From CAIUGU01 sp040080215 (GTDB lineage Bacteria > Pseudomonadota > Gammaproteobacteria > Steroidobacterales > Steroidobacteraceae): a DNA stretch of 64,000 nucleotides. The stretch lies in contig JBEBIT010000003.1 in NCBI GenBank assembly GCA_040080215.1, forward strand, positions 55,892-119,891, read 5' to 3'. The notes under the pieces are model-generated. The model ran no database searches. It was not told the DNA's origin and saw only the letters and a list, made by a program, of their open reading frames with translations. The translations under genes were made by a program, and so were the position numbers. This document shows, in pieces, positions 52,538 through 60,781 of this stretch. Within the stretch, counting starts at the first letter, position 1; every line of letters begins with the position of its first letter.

Positions 52538-54733
52538 ATGACGACCGAAGCCAAGTGCCCTTTTTCAGGAGACGCCCGCAAACACACGGTTTCGAGCGCG
52601 CCTTCGAACGCGGACTGGTGGCCCGATCAGCTGAAGCTCTCGATCCTGCACCAGCGTTCGCCGCTCGCAGACCCGATGGGCGATGCGTTTGACTATGCCA
52701 AGGAATTCAAGGGCCTCGACCTCAAGGCCTTGAAGCGGGATCTCGCAGCCTTGATGACGAACTCACAGGACTGGTGGCCGGCCGATTTCGGACACTACGG
52801 GCCGTTGTTCATTCGCATGGCCTGGCACAGTGCAGGCACCTACCGCATCGGCGACGGGCGCGGTGGAGCAGGGAATGGGAGTCAGCGCTTTGCGCCGCTG
52901 AACAGCTGGCCGGACAACGCGAACCTCGACAAGGCGCGCCGGTTGCTGTGGCCGGTCAAACAGAAGTACGGCCGCAAGATCTCGTGGGCAGACCTCATGG
53001 TCCTGGCCGGCAACGTTGCGCTGGAGTCGATGGGTTTCAAGACTTTTGGCTTTGCGGGTGGGCGCGAGGATATCTGGGAGCCCGACGAGGATATCTACTG
53101 GGGAGCCGAGAAGACCTGGCTGGACGACAAGCGCTATTCCGGCGACAGGAGTCTCGAGAACCCGCTTGGCGCCGTGCAGATGGGCTTGATCTATGTGAAT
53201 CCGGAGGGGCCAAACGGCAACCCCGATCCGCTCGCTGCCGCGCGGGATATTCGCGAGACGTTCGCGCGCATGGCAATGGATGACGAAGAGACGGTTGCGC
53301 TCATCGCGGGAGGCCACACCTTCGGCAAGACCCATGGCGCAGGCGATGCAAAACTGGTCGGGCCAGAGCCGGAGGCGGCGGGCATCGAAGACCAGGGCCT
53401 CGGCTGGAAGAGCAGCTATGGCGCCGGCAAGGGTGGGGACGCGATCACAAGCGGTCTCGAAGTCACCTGGACAACGACACCGACGAAATGGAGCAACAAC
53501 TTCTTCTGGAACCTGTTCGGCTACGAGTGGGAGCTTACGAAGAGCCCCGCTGGTGCACACCAGTGGCAACCGAAACACGGCATGGGTGCCGGGACCGTGC
53601 CCGACGCCCACGATCCGTCCAAGCGCCACGCGCCAGCGATGCTGACGACAGACCTCGCCCTGCGCTTCGATCCCGCCTACGAGAAGATCTCGCGGCGCTT
53701 CCTCGAGAACCCCGATCAGTTTGCAGATGCGTTTGCTCGGGCTTGGTTCAAGTTGACCCATCGCGACATGGGCCCTCGCGCGCGGTATCTCGGTCCGGAA
53801 GTGCCCGCAGAGCAACTCATCTGGCAGGACCCGCTCCCCGCAGTCGACCACGCGCTGGTCGATGCGCAGGACATCGCCATGTTGAAGTCCAGGATCCTCG
53901 CTTCGGGGCTGTCCATCTCTCAACTGGTCACGACAGCGTGGGCGTCCGCAGTCACGTTTCGCGGCAGCGACAAACGCGGCGGCGCCAACGGCGCACGCAT
54001 ACGCCTCGCACCCCAGAAAGACTGGGAGGTCAACCAGCCGGCAGAGCTCGCGAAGGTACTCAAGACCCTCGAAGGGGTGCAGAAGGACTTCAACAACTCG
54101 GCGTCCGGGGGCAAGAAGATCTCGCTCGCCGACGTGATTGTTCTCGGCGGCTGCGCCGCCGTCGAGGCTGGCGCGAGAAAGGCGGGTCATGATCTACAGG
54201 TTCCGTTCTCGCCCGGTCGGACGGACGCGTCGCAGGAGCAGACGGACGTGCATTCGTTTGCTGTGCTCGAACCGGTTGCCGACGGCTTCCGCAACTTCGC
54301 GCGCAACGACGTTGCAGGGTCCGCTGCCGAAATGCTGATCGACAAGGCTCAACTGCTCACGCTGACTGCGCCGGAGATGACGGTGTTGATAGGCGGATTG
54401 CGTGTGCTTGGCGCGAACGCCGGTCAAGCCGGCCACGGTGTTTTCACGCAGCGACCCGGTGCATTGACCAACGACTTCTTCATCAATCTGCTCGATATGG
54501 GCACGCGATGGCAGAAGTCCGCCACCTCCGCGGGCGTGCTTGAGGGGCGCGATCGCGTAACGGCTGATCTCAAGTGGACGGCCACCGTGGTGGACCTCGT
54601 CTTCGGTTCGAACTCCCAGCTCCGTGCCATCGCGGAGGTCTACGCGAGCGGCGATTCGCAGCAGGCTTTCGTGCGTGACTTCGTGGCCGCCTGGAGCAAG
54701 GTAATGAACCTGGACCGCTACGACCTCGCCTGA
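52538..54733 (+). CDS. katG: catalase-peroxidase
   Basis: A 731-residue bifunctional haem catalase-peroxidase that removes hydrogen peroxide. The N-terminal half carries the active site: distal Arg-Trp-His region FIRMAWHSAGTYR, Tyr in GLIYVNPEGPNG, Met in ARMAMDDEETVALIAGGHTFGKTHG (the Met-Tyr-Trp crosslink partners), and the proximal His in GGHTFG. The C-terminal half is the inactive duplicate. AGGAG lies before the ATG; the frame is open 63 bases further upstream. Confidence 0.97.
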   Translation: MTTEAKCPFSGDARKHTVSSAPSNADWWPDQLKLSILHQRSPLADPMGDAFDYAKEFKGLDLKALKRDLAALMTNSQDWWPADFGHYGPLFIRMAWHSAGTYRIGDGRGGAGNGSQRFAPLNSWPDNANLDKARRLLWPVKQKYGRKISWADLMVLAGNVALESMGFKTFGFAGGREDIWEPDEDIYWGAEKTWLDDKRYSGDRSLENPLGAVQMGLIYVNPEGPNGNPDPLAAARDIRETFARMAMDDEETVALIAGGHTFGKTHGAGDAKLVGPEPEAAGIEDQGLGWKSSYGAGKGGDAITSGLEVTWTTTPTKWSNNFFWNLFGYEWELTKSPAGAHQWQPKHGMGAGTVPDAHDPSKRHAPAMLTTDLALRFDPAYEKISRRFLENPDQFADAFARAWFKLTHRDMGPRARYLGPEVPAEQLIWQDPLPAVDHALVDAQDIAMLKSRILASGLSISQLVTTAWASAVTFRGSDKRGGANGARIRLAPQKDWEVNQPAELAKVLKTLEGVQKDFNNSASGGKKISLADVIVLGGCAAVEAGARKAGHDLQVPFSPGRTDASQEQTDVHSFAVLEPVADGFRNFARNDVAGSAAEMLIDKAQLLTLTAPEMTVLIGGLRVLGANAGQAGHGVFTQRPGALTNDFFINLLDMGTRWQKSATSAGVLEGRDRVTADLKWTATVVDLVFGSNSQLRAIAEVYASGDSQQAFVRDFVAAWSKVMNLDRYDLA

Positions 54734-54767
54734 TCACCGCGGGATGGAGTCCGGTTCGTGCCTTTTG

Positions 54768-54804
54768 GGGTAAAGCGGGAGTAGCATCGCGTCCCGCTTT
54801 ACCC
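54768..54804. repeat. 13-bp perfect inverted repeat after katG
   Basis: GGGTAAAGCGGGA and TCCCGCTTTACCC are separated by 11 bases. The hairpin is 35 bases past the katG stop and 37 before the methyltransferase start. It lacks a T-run on either strand. It may limit read-through or bind a regulator. Confidence 0.6.
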
Positions 54805-54841
54805 AAACCAGAACCTGACTGTCCGCAGTCCCGGAACCCCC

Positions 54842-56023
54842 GTGCGCCTGATCGCCACCTGCCCCGAAGAGACCAAGCCTGCCTTGCTGATCGAGCTTAA
54901 GGCCCTCGGGGCGGCAGATATTGTTCCGGGGTACCGGGCCGTGGCCTTCGAAGCAGATGCCGCACTCTTCTATGAGCTGCACCTGAAGCTCAGGACGGCA
55001 AGCCGCATATTGCAGGTCATCAAGGAGGTGCCTGCCAAGTCGCCGGAGATGCTGAGGTCGCAGGCAAGGCGGATTCGCTGGAACGAGCTGTTCGATTCCA
55101 GGCACGGATTCATCGTCGAAAGTCTGGGCGATGACGCGGACCGGGGTGGCATGGCGCCCAAGCAGGTCATCACGCAGGTACGTGAAAGCATCCGCGACGT
55201 GTTCGAACGCGCACAGGGACAGGCACCGCCCGTGGATCGCAGCGAGCCGAAAGTCGTGGTCGTGGCGCACCTCAGGCATGGACGCTGCATGCTGAGCCTC
55301 GATACGTCCGGAAAGTCATTGCACAAACGCGGCTATCGGGAGCAGGGCCACCCGGCCCCGCTCAAGGAAACGCTGGCGGCGGCGATCCTCCTTCTGGCGG
55401 GCTACGATGGCAAACAGGCCTTCTTCGATCCCATGTGCGGCAGCGGCACGCTCGCGATCGAAGCCGCGATGATGGCCGTGCACAAGGCACCCCAGATACA
55501 TCGGAAGAAAGGGGAGTTCCACTTCGAGTGGCTGAAATCTCTTGACCGCGAACTGTGGCGTGCGACCCAGGACCGGGTGCGCGCTGAAAAGCTCGACGCC
55601 CCGCCTGCGCTCGTGGTGGCCGCGGACATCAATCCGGCCTATGTCGCGATGGCGCAGAAGAGTGCCCTCGATGCCCGCGTCGAGAAATACATGACCTTCC
55701 GCACCGGGAGATTCCAGGACGCCGAGCCGCCGGCTGAGCGCGGTCTGCTGGTGACCAACCTGCCGTACGGCGAACGCATCGGCAGCAGCGAGGGCCAGGT
55801 CGTGCAGCTCTACGAAGAGGTGGGCGACACGCTCAAGCAGCGATTTGCCGGTTGGCAGGCCGCGATTCTCGTTGCCGCGGCATCACCGTACAAGTCCATC
55901 GGGCTCAAGCCGAAAAGGACTTTTCCGCTCATGAACGGCAGCATTCCGTGCAAGCTCCTGTTGTTCGACCTCTATGCGGGGAGCCGACGTGAGCCAGCCG
56001 GGGAGTCGTCAACAGATGCCTAG
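54842..56023 (+). CDS. THUMP-domain rRNA (guanine-N2) methyltransferase, RlmL N-domain-like
   Basis: A 393-residue protein beginning at GTG. An N-terminal ferredoxin-like/THUMP RNA-binding module (ELKALGAADIVPGYRAVAFE, ASRILQVIKEVPAK) precedes a UPF0020 methyltransferase domain with DPMCGSGTLAIEAAMMA and the catalytic VTNLPYGERIG. Characterised relatives (RlmL half of RlmKL) methylate G2445 of 23S rRNA. It lacks the RlmK domain. Its 3' end overlaps the ferredoxin gene by 8 bases. Confidence 0.9.
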   Translation: MRLIATCPEETKPALLIELKALGAADIVPGYRAVAFEADAALFYELHLKLRTASRILQVIKEVPAKSPEMLRSQARRIRWNELFDSRHGFIVESLGDDADRGGMAPKQVITQVRESIRDVFERAQGQAPPVDRSEPKVVVVAHLRHGRCMLSLDTSGKSLHKRGYREQGHPAPLKETLAAAILLLAGYDGKQAFFDPMCGSGTLAIEAAMMAVHKAPQIHRKKGEFHFEWLKSLDRELWRATQDRVRAEKLDAPPALVVAADINPAYVAMAQKSALDARVEKYMTFRTGRFQDAEPPAERGLLVTNLPYGERIGSSEGQVVQLYEEVGDTLKQRFAGWQAAILVAAASPYKSIGLKPKRTFPLMNGSIPCKLLLFDLYAGSRREPAGESSTDA

Positions 56024-56315
56024 TCCATCCAACGGAAGCTGCTCGCAGCCTGCTGGTGTCGTCTATCCGGTCATCGACCGGAATCGTTGCGAAGGCAAAG
56101 CCGAGTGCGTTGCCGTCTGCCCCGTCGAGGTCTTCGAGATCGGCGTGCTTGCCCCGGAGGCACGGCGCGAACTCTCATTCAAGGGCAAGGTGAAGGGCTT
56201 CGCGCACAGCTGGCGACAGGCCTTTGCAGTTCGTGAGGCCGCCTGCGAGGCCTGCGGACTGTGCGTCAAGCACTGTCCCGAGGGCGCGATCAAGCTGGTG
56301 AATCGAGGCGCCTGA
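56016..56315 (+). CDS. ferredoxin with two cluster motifs (seven Cys)
   Basis: A 99-residue ferredoxin. The first motif is CEGKAECVAVCP, in which the second cysteine of CxxCxxCxxxCP is Lys. The second is complete, CEACGLCVKHCPEGAI. Seven cysteines suggest one 4Fe-4S and one 3Fe-4S or labile cluster. A 30-residue insert separates the motifs. GGGGAG lies 10 bases before the ATG. The redox partner is unknown. Confidence 0.85.
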   Translation: MPSPSNGSCSQPAGVVYPVIDRNRCEGKAECVAVCPVEVFEIGVLAPEARRELSFKGKVKGFAHSWRQAFAVREAACEACGLCVKHCPEGAIKLVNRGA

Positions 56316-56347
56316 CCCAGCCTGGGCTAATCGGATCGCGGGCCCCT

Positions 56348-56971
56348 TCAGCCGATGAACGCAACGCGTGCCCGATAGTCCTCAAGATCACGTCCATACT
56401 CGACTTCGTCGTGCTCCAGCTGCCTGATTTCCGACTTCAGCCTTCCAACCCGCTCTGCGAGCTGCTTGGTGTCGACCAGCGCCTGGGCCCGTTCTTCGCC
56501 CGTCGATTCGCCGCCGACAATGACGGCGGTCTTCTTGACGATGGTATCTTCGACTCGCTCGAGCTCACGCCGCTTGGAGACAATCTGATTCCGCGTGTTG
56601 CTCAATCGTGATTCCAGCGAATAGAGCTGTCGACCCGACTCGTAGGCCGTCGTAAACGCGCTATCGAGTTCCGCAGGGCAAATGCCAGCGTAGCTGCCGC
56701 CGTGGGAGCCGACGCGGAAACCGTTTGCCGGCTGGCAGTACTCTCGCAGCCCGGCCTCGCGACCTCGCTGGTAGCCGACCAGATCGGGGCTGACGCCGTG
56801 CTTTGCACATGCCTTGCGGTGCTGGCCGATGCGATCGCCCGAGTAACCGGCGACGCCATCCTCGAACCCGACAGTCTGCCAGTCCACCGTCAGGCACTCG
56901 GACTCGCTCATCGTCGCGCAGCCGCCGAGCAGCAGCATGCTTGCAAGCAGGCCAAGAGGTGCTGAACGCAT
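56348..56971 (-). CDS. DUF2799 lipoprotein
   Basis: A 207-residue lipoprotein. The signal ends SMLLLGGCATMS. The DUF2799 region (VDWQTVGFEDGVAGYSGDRIGQHRKACAKHG, YQRGREAGLREYCQPANGF) is followed by a C-terminal coiled coil (LESRLSNTRNQIVSKRRELERVEDT; ERVGRLKSEIRQLEHDEVEYGRDLEDY). The function is unknown; an envelope location is likely. Confidence 0.85.
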   Translation of the reverse strand: MRSAPLGLLASMLLLGGCATMSESECLTVDWQTVGFEDGVAGYSGDRIGQHRKACAKHGVSPDLVGYQRGREAGLREYCQPANGFRVGSHGGSYAGICPAELDSAFTTAYESGRQLYSLESRLSNTRNQIVSKRRELERVEDTIVKKTAVIVGGESTGEERAQALVDTKQLAERVGRLKSEIRQLEHDEVEYGRDLEDYRARVAFIG

Positions 56972-57217
56972 TGGATCTGGCTCCAGGCGAGGGTCCGGGA
57001 ATTGGGTGAGAACGCCCACGCCCCGATAAGGTAACGGGACGCTGTTTCGCGGAGCGTGCGTCATTTCACACCTGCCGTTGCCTCGCCAGGGCTCCAGCCT
57101 GCATTACAATCTAACGAGACAGGCACGGGGACTCGGCCATCCTTAGTGTCCGCGCCGCGCGCGCAAACTCCTGCGCCAACCCCGATGCCAAGCCAGAATC
57201 TGCGAGGATGCCCTGCC

Positions 57218-57445
57218 ATGAGTGACACAGAAGCCCTCAAGCCCGGTCGTTACCGGCACTTCAAGGGCAACGAGTACGACGTCATTGGCGTTGCGAAGGA
57301 CTCGGAAACGCTGCAGGCGATGGTGGTATACCGGGCGCTCTACGGTGAGCACGGCTTGTGGGTGAGGCCCCTCTCGATGTTCACGGAAGTCATCGAGCGA
57401 GACGGGAAGGCGATTCAGCGCTTCCACTACATTGGCGAGCACTGA
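57218..57445 (+). CDS. DUF1653 domain protein
   Basis: A 75-residue protein with the single DUF1653 domain (KPGRYRHFKGNEYDVIGVAKDSETLQAMVVYRALYGEHGLWVRP). The family is widespread and uncharacterised. The start MSDTEALK is preceded by GAGGAT; a longer frame upstream is low-complexity and unlikely. Confidence 0.85.
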   Translation: MSDTEALKPGRYRHFKGNEYDVIGVAKDSETLQAMVVYRALYGEHGLWVRPLSMFTEVIERDGKAIQRFHYIGEH

Positions 57446-57486
57446 GCGAGTCCGGCATCAGACTTCCTAGGGGACGGCATCGACGC

Positions 57487-58248
57487 TTAGGTCCGGAGGC
57501 GGTACCCGGTCTTGAAAATCCATCCCACGACGGCAAGGCAAATCGCGAGGAACGCGACAGTCATGGAGAGGCTGATCACAACGCTGACGTCGGCCACTTC
57601 GTAGAAGCTCCAGCGGAATCCGCTGACCAGGTAGACCACCGGATTGAAGAGGGCAATCGTGTTCCATGGCGCTGGCAGCACGCTGATCGAATAAAACGTG
57701 CCGCCGAGGAAGGTCAGCGGGGTGATGATGAGCAGAGGAATGATCTGCAGCTTCTCGAACCCGTCCGCCCAGATGCCAATGATGAAGCCGAACAGGCTGA
57801 ATGCGACCGAGGTCAGCAGCAGGAAGGCAACCATCCAGAAAGGGTGCGCAACCTGCAGCGGAACGAAAAAACCGGCCGTCGCCAGAATAATGAGTCCAAG
57901 GATGATGGACTTGGATGCAGCCGCACCTACATATCCCACCATGATCTCGATGAACGACAGAGGCGCCGACAGGAGTTCGTAGATGGTTCCGGTGAAGCGC
58001 GGAAAGTAGATGCCGAACGATGCGTTGGCGATGCTCTGGGTGAGCAGCGTCAACATGATCAGCCCGGGCACGATGAAAGCCCCGTAGCTCACGCCCTCGA
58101 TTTCCGTGATGCGCGAACCGATCGCAGCGCCAAACACGACGAAGTACAGCGAAGTGGAAATCACGGGGGACACGATGCTCTGCATCAGCGTTCTCCCGGT
58201 ACGCGCCATCTCGAAGCGGTAAATCGCCCGCATGCCGTGGTAGTTCAC
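57487..58248 (-). CDS. ABC-2 type transporter permease
   Basis: A 253-residue membrane protein with six hydrophobic segments and the ABC-2 signature region (GFRWSFYEVADVSVVISLSMTVAF). The start is taken as the GTG that overlaps the ATPase stop codon (GTGA), with an ATG 15 bases later as alternative; the 135-residue upstream extension is the shadow of the ATPase gene. Together with the ATPase it forms an exporter. The substrate may be a polysaccharide, lipid or drug. Confidence 0.9.
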   Translation of the reverse strand: MNYHGMRAIYRFEMARTGRTLMQSIVSPVISTSLYFVVFGAAIGSRITEIEGVSYGAFIVPGLIMLTLLTQSIANASFGIYFPRFTGTIYELLSAPLSFIEIMVGYVGAAASKSIILGLIILATAGFFVPLQVAHPFWMVAFLLLTSVAFSLFGFIIGIWADGFEKLQIIPLLIITPLTFLGGTFYSISVLPAPWNTIALFNPVVYLVSGFRWSFYEVADVSVVISLSMTVAFLAICLAVVGWIFKTGYRLRT

Positions 58249-59171
58249 TGCTTCTGCCTCACGAGATCCACGAAGATGTCCTCGAGCGAACTCTGCGAGG
58301 TCTTCAGGTCCCTGAACCGGATGCCTGCTTCCGACAGATCCTTGAGCAGTCGGGTAATGCCGGTGCGCTCTGCCTGGATGTCGTAGGTATAGATGAGTTC
58401 GTGGCCGTCGGCGGCCAGGGTCAGCGCATAGTCGGCCAGCGATTCCGGCAGCACAGAGAGCGGTTCGTGCAAGTGCAGGGCGAGCTGCTTCTTGCCGAGT
58501 TTTCTCATCAGTGCCGCCTTGTCCTCGACGAGGATGAGTTCGCCCTTCGTGATCACGCCGATCCGGTCGGCCATCTCCTCGGCTTCTTCCAGGTAGTGCG
58601 TGGTCAGGATTATCGTTACGCCCGAATCGCGCAGCTTCCGGACCACTGCCCACATATCCTTGCGCAGGCTCACGTCAACGCCGGCCGTGGGCTCGTCGAG
58701 AAACAAGACCTTCGGCTCGTGCGACAACGCCTTCGCGATGAGGACGCGGCGTTTCATCCCGCCCGAGAGCGTCATGATCCGGTTGTCCTTCTTGTCCCAC
58801 AGCGACAGATCCTTGAGCACCTTCTCGATATGCGCCGGATTCGGCGGCAAGCCGAACAACCCCCGACTGAAGGAAACCGTCGCCCACACCGACTCGAACG
58901 CGTCCGTCGTCAGTTCCTGCGGCACGAGACCGATCAGCGAGCGCGTGGCACGAAAATCCTTGCGAATCTCGTGACCGTCCACGTGCACCGTCCCCGTCGA
59001 AGGATTCACGATGCCGCAGACGATGCTGATCAGCGTCGTTTTACCGGCTCCATTGGGCCCAAGAAGCGCGAAGATCTCGCCCCGCTTAATCTCGAGGTCG
59101 ACGTGCTTCAGCGCCTTGAAGCCTGAGGCATAGGTCTTGGAAAGCCCCGCTATCTCGATGATGGGTCGCAT
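58245..59171 (-). CDS. ABC transporter ATP-binding protein
   Basis: A 308-residue ATPase. Walker A GPNGAGKTT, Q-loop LVPQELTTD, signature LSGGMKRR, Walker B VLFLDEPTAGVD, and H-loop TTHYLEEAEEMADR. The C-terminal tail (LHLHEPLSVLPESLADYAL) is of the YadG/DrrA type. It is co-translated with the ABC-2 permease. Confidence 0.95.
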   Translation of the reverse strand: MRPIIEIAGLSKTYASGFKALKHVDLEIKRGEIFALLGPNGAGKTTLISIVCGIVNPSTGTVHVDGHEIRKDFRATRSLIGLVPQELTTDAFESVWATVSFSRGLFGLPPNPAHIEKVLKDLSLWDKKDNRIMTLSGGMKRRVLIAKALSHEPKVLFLDEPTAGVDVSLRKDMWAVVRKLRDSGVTIILTTHYLEEAEEMADRIGVITKGELILVEDKAALMRKLGKKQLALHLHEPLSVLPESLADYALTLAADGHELIYTYDIQAERTGITRLLKDLSEAGIRFRDLKTSQSSLEDIFVDLVRQKQ

Positions 59172-59295
59172 GGGCGCCAAGGATAGCGGATTGTCTCCCT
59201 CGCATGCAGGTTGCCCGGCTCGCATTCCCCGTCGATTTGCGCTTAAGCTTGCCACCCGATCCGCCACTTCGACGCAACTTCCGGAACAGACACCC

Positions 59296-60279
59296 ATGCT
59301 ACTCAAGTCCGCCATCAGTCATGTGGCGCTGCTGCTGGTGCTTGCGGGTATTGGTGCCGCACCCGTCGCGGTGGCTGCCGAAGGCGAGCCGCTGCAGCGG
59401 TTGAAGATCATGGCGCCCGCTGCTCCCGGGGGTGGATGGGATACCACCGCCCGGCAAATGCAGGCCGCACTGACGCAAGCCCGCATCGTGCGCAACGTCC
59501 AGGTCAACAACGTACCCGGCGCCGGCGGCACGATCGGGCTGGCAACACTGGCCAACAATCTCAAGGGTGACGGCAACCAGCTCATGGTCAACGGCCTCGT
59601 CATGGTCGGCGCGATCCTGACCAACAGGTCAGCGGTGACGCTGTCCCAGGTGACGCCCATCGCGAGGTTGACCGGGGAATATGAAGTCGTCGTGGTTCCC
59701 TCGCAGTCACCTATCCATTCGATGCAGGAATTGGCTGCCCGGCTCAAGTCCAATCCGGGTGGCGTGTCCATTGCCGGCGGATCGGCAGGCGGAACCGACC
59801 ATATTCTCGCTGCATTGATCGTGAGGGCGGCTGGCGCGGATCCAGCGCGGACCAACTACATCGCCTATTCAGGAGGCGGTGAGGCGCTCGCGGCAATCAT
59901 GGGCAATCACGTCGCCGCGGGCATCAGTGGCTATGGCGAGCTGATCGGGTCGATCAAGGCGGGTCGATTGCGGGCCCTGGCAATCTCGTCCGACCGGCGC
60001 GTGCCGGGCATCGATATTCCGACGCTCAAGGAAAGCGGCATTGATGTCGAACTCGCCAACTGGCGTTCAGTAGTGGCGCCGCCTGGGCTCAGCACCGCAC
60101 AGCGGCAAGCACTGCTGGATGCAGTGGATCGCATGGTCAAGAGCCCGGAGTGGCGCGCCACCCTGGCCAAGAACGACTGGGTCGATCTCTATCTGCCGGG
60201 CGACGCCTTCAGCACGTACCTCAAGGCGGAAGAGTCACGCGTGACCGATATCCTGAAGAGCATCGGTCTGGTCAAGTGA
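59296..60279 (+). CDS. tctC: TctC family periplasmic substrate-binding protein
   Basis: A 327-residue exported protein; signal peptide ends APVAVAAEG. It has the Bug/TctC pattern KIMAPAAPGGGWDTTARQMQ, NVPGAGGTIGLATLAN and GGSAGGTDHILAAL. It captures carboxylate solutes for the TctAB membrane complex encoded downstream. The start follows from the signal peptide. The ligand is unknown. Confidence 0.93.
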   Translation: MLLKSAISHVALLLVLAGIGAAPVAVAAEGEPLQRLKIMAPAAPGGGWDTTARQMQAALTQARIVRNVQVNNVPGAGGTIGLATLANNLKGDGNQLMVNGLVMVGAILTNRSAVTLSQVTPIARLTGEYEVVVVPSQSPIHSMQELAARLKSNPGGVSIAGGSAGGTDHILAALIVRAAGADPARTNYIAYSGGGEALAAIMGNHVAAGISGYGELIGSIKAGRLRALAISSDRRVPGIDIPTLKESGIDVELANWRSVVAPPGLSTAQRQALLDAVDRMVKSPEWRATLAKNDWVDLYLPGDAFSTYLKAEESRVTDILKSIGLVK

Positions 60280-60301
60280 CGCCGGCAGTCACTGTTTGAT
60301 C

Positions 60302-60781
60302 ATGGACAATCGCTTCTTGCGCGGTGAAGTGCTGGTTGCTGCCGGCGTTGTTGTCCTTGGCCTCGCGATGGCCTGCGGCACCCTCACGATTCCGGCCTCT
60401 GGCGGATATGAACGCATTGGCCCGGCGGCCTATCCGTGGGCGATCTCGCTGTCGCTGGTGATCATCGGTGCGATCCTTGTCAGGGGCGCTTTGCGCAGCG
60501 CTGCACCAGCAGAACCAGCAGACGGCGGTCAAGGGACGTTTGCGCTCCGTCCTTTTGCCAGTGTCTGCCTCGGATTGGTGCTGTACCTCCTGCTGATCGA
60601 GCGCGCAGGTTTTGTCGTGGCTTCTGCGGCTCTGTTCTTCTGTACGGCGCAGGGGCTGGGTGCGCGCCACTGGTTGGTTACCGCAGCCATCGCGGTCGCG
60701 CTCTCGATCGCAGTCTATTTTGTCTTCTCCACCGGATTGGACCTCGGACTGCCGACTGGCTCGCTGCTGGAGGGACTCTGA
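60302..60781 (+). CDS. tctB: TctB family small permease subunit
   Basis: A 159-residue membrane protein with four hydrophobic helices (LRGEVLVAAGVVVLGLAMA; PWAISLSLVIIGAILVRGA; ASVCLGLVLYLLLIE; WLVTAAIAVALSIAVYFVFS). ATG 60302 is preferred to a TTG 6 bases earlier. Its TGA overlaps the tctA ATG (TGATG). Confidence 0.88.
   Translation: MDNRFLRGEVLVAAGVVVLGLAMACGTLTIPASGGYERIGPAAYPWAISLSLVIIGAILVRGALRSAAPAEPADGGQGTFALRPFASVCLGLVLYLLLIERAGFVVASAALFFCTAQGLGARHWLVTAAIAVALSIAVYFVFSTGLDLGLPTGSLLEGL

Noticed and set aside
57358..58386. 342-codon plus-strand frame
   Set aside because: Antisense to the ABC permease; highly charged low-complexity translation.
60436..60780. 115-codon upstream extension of tctA
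   Set aside because: It overlaps tctB in another frame; the ATG at 60781 overlapping the tctB stop is the natural start.
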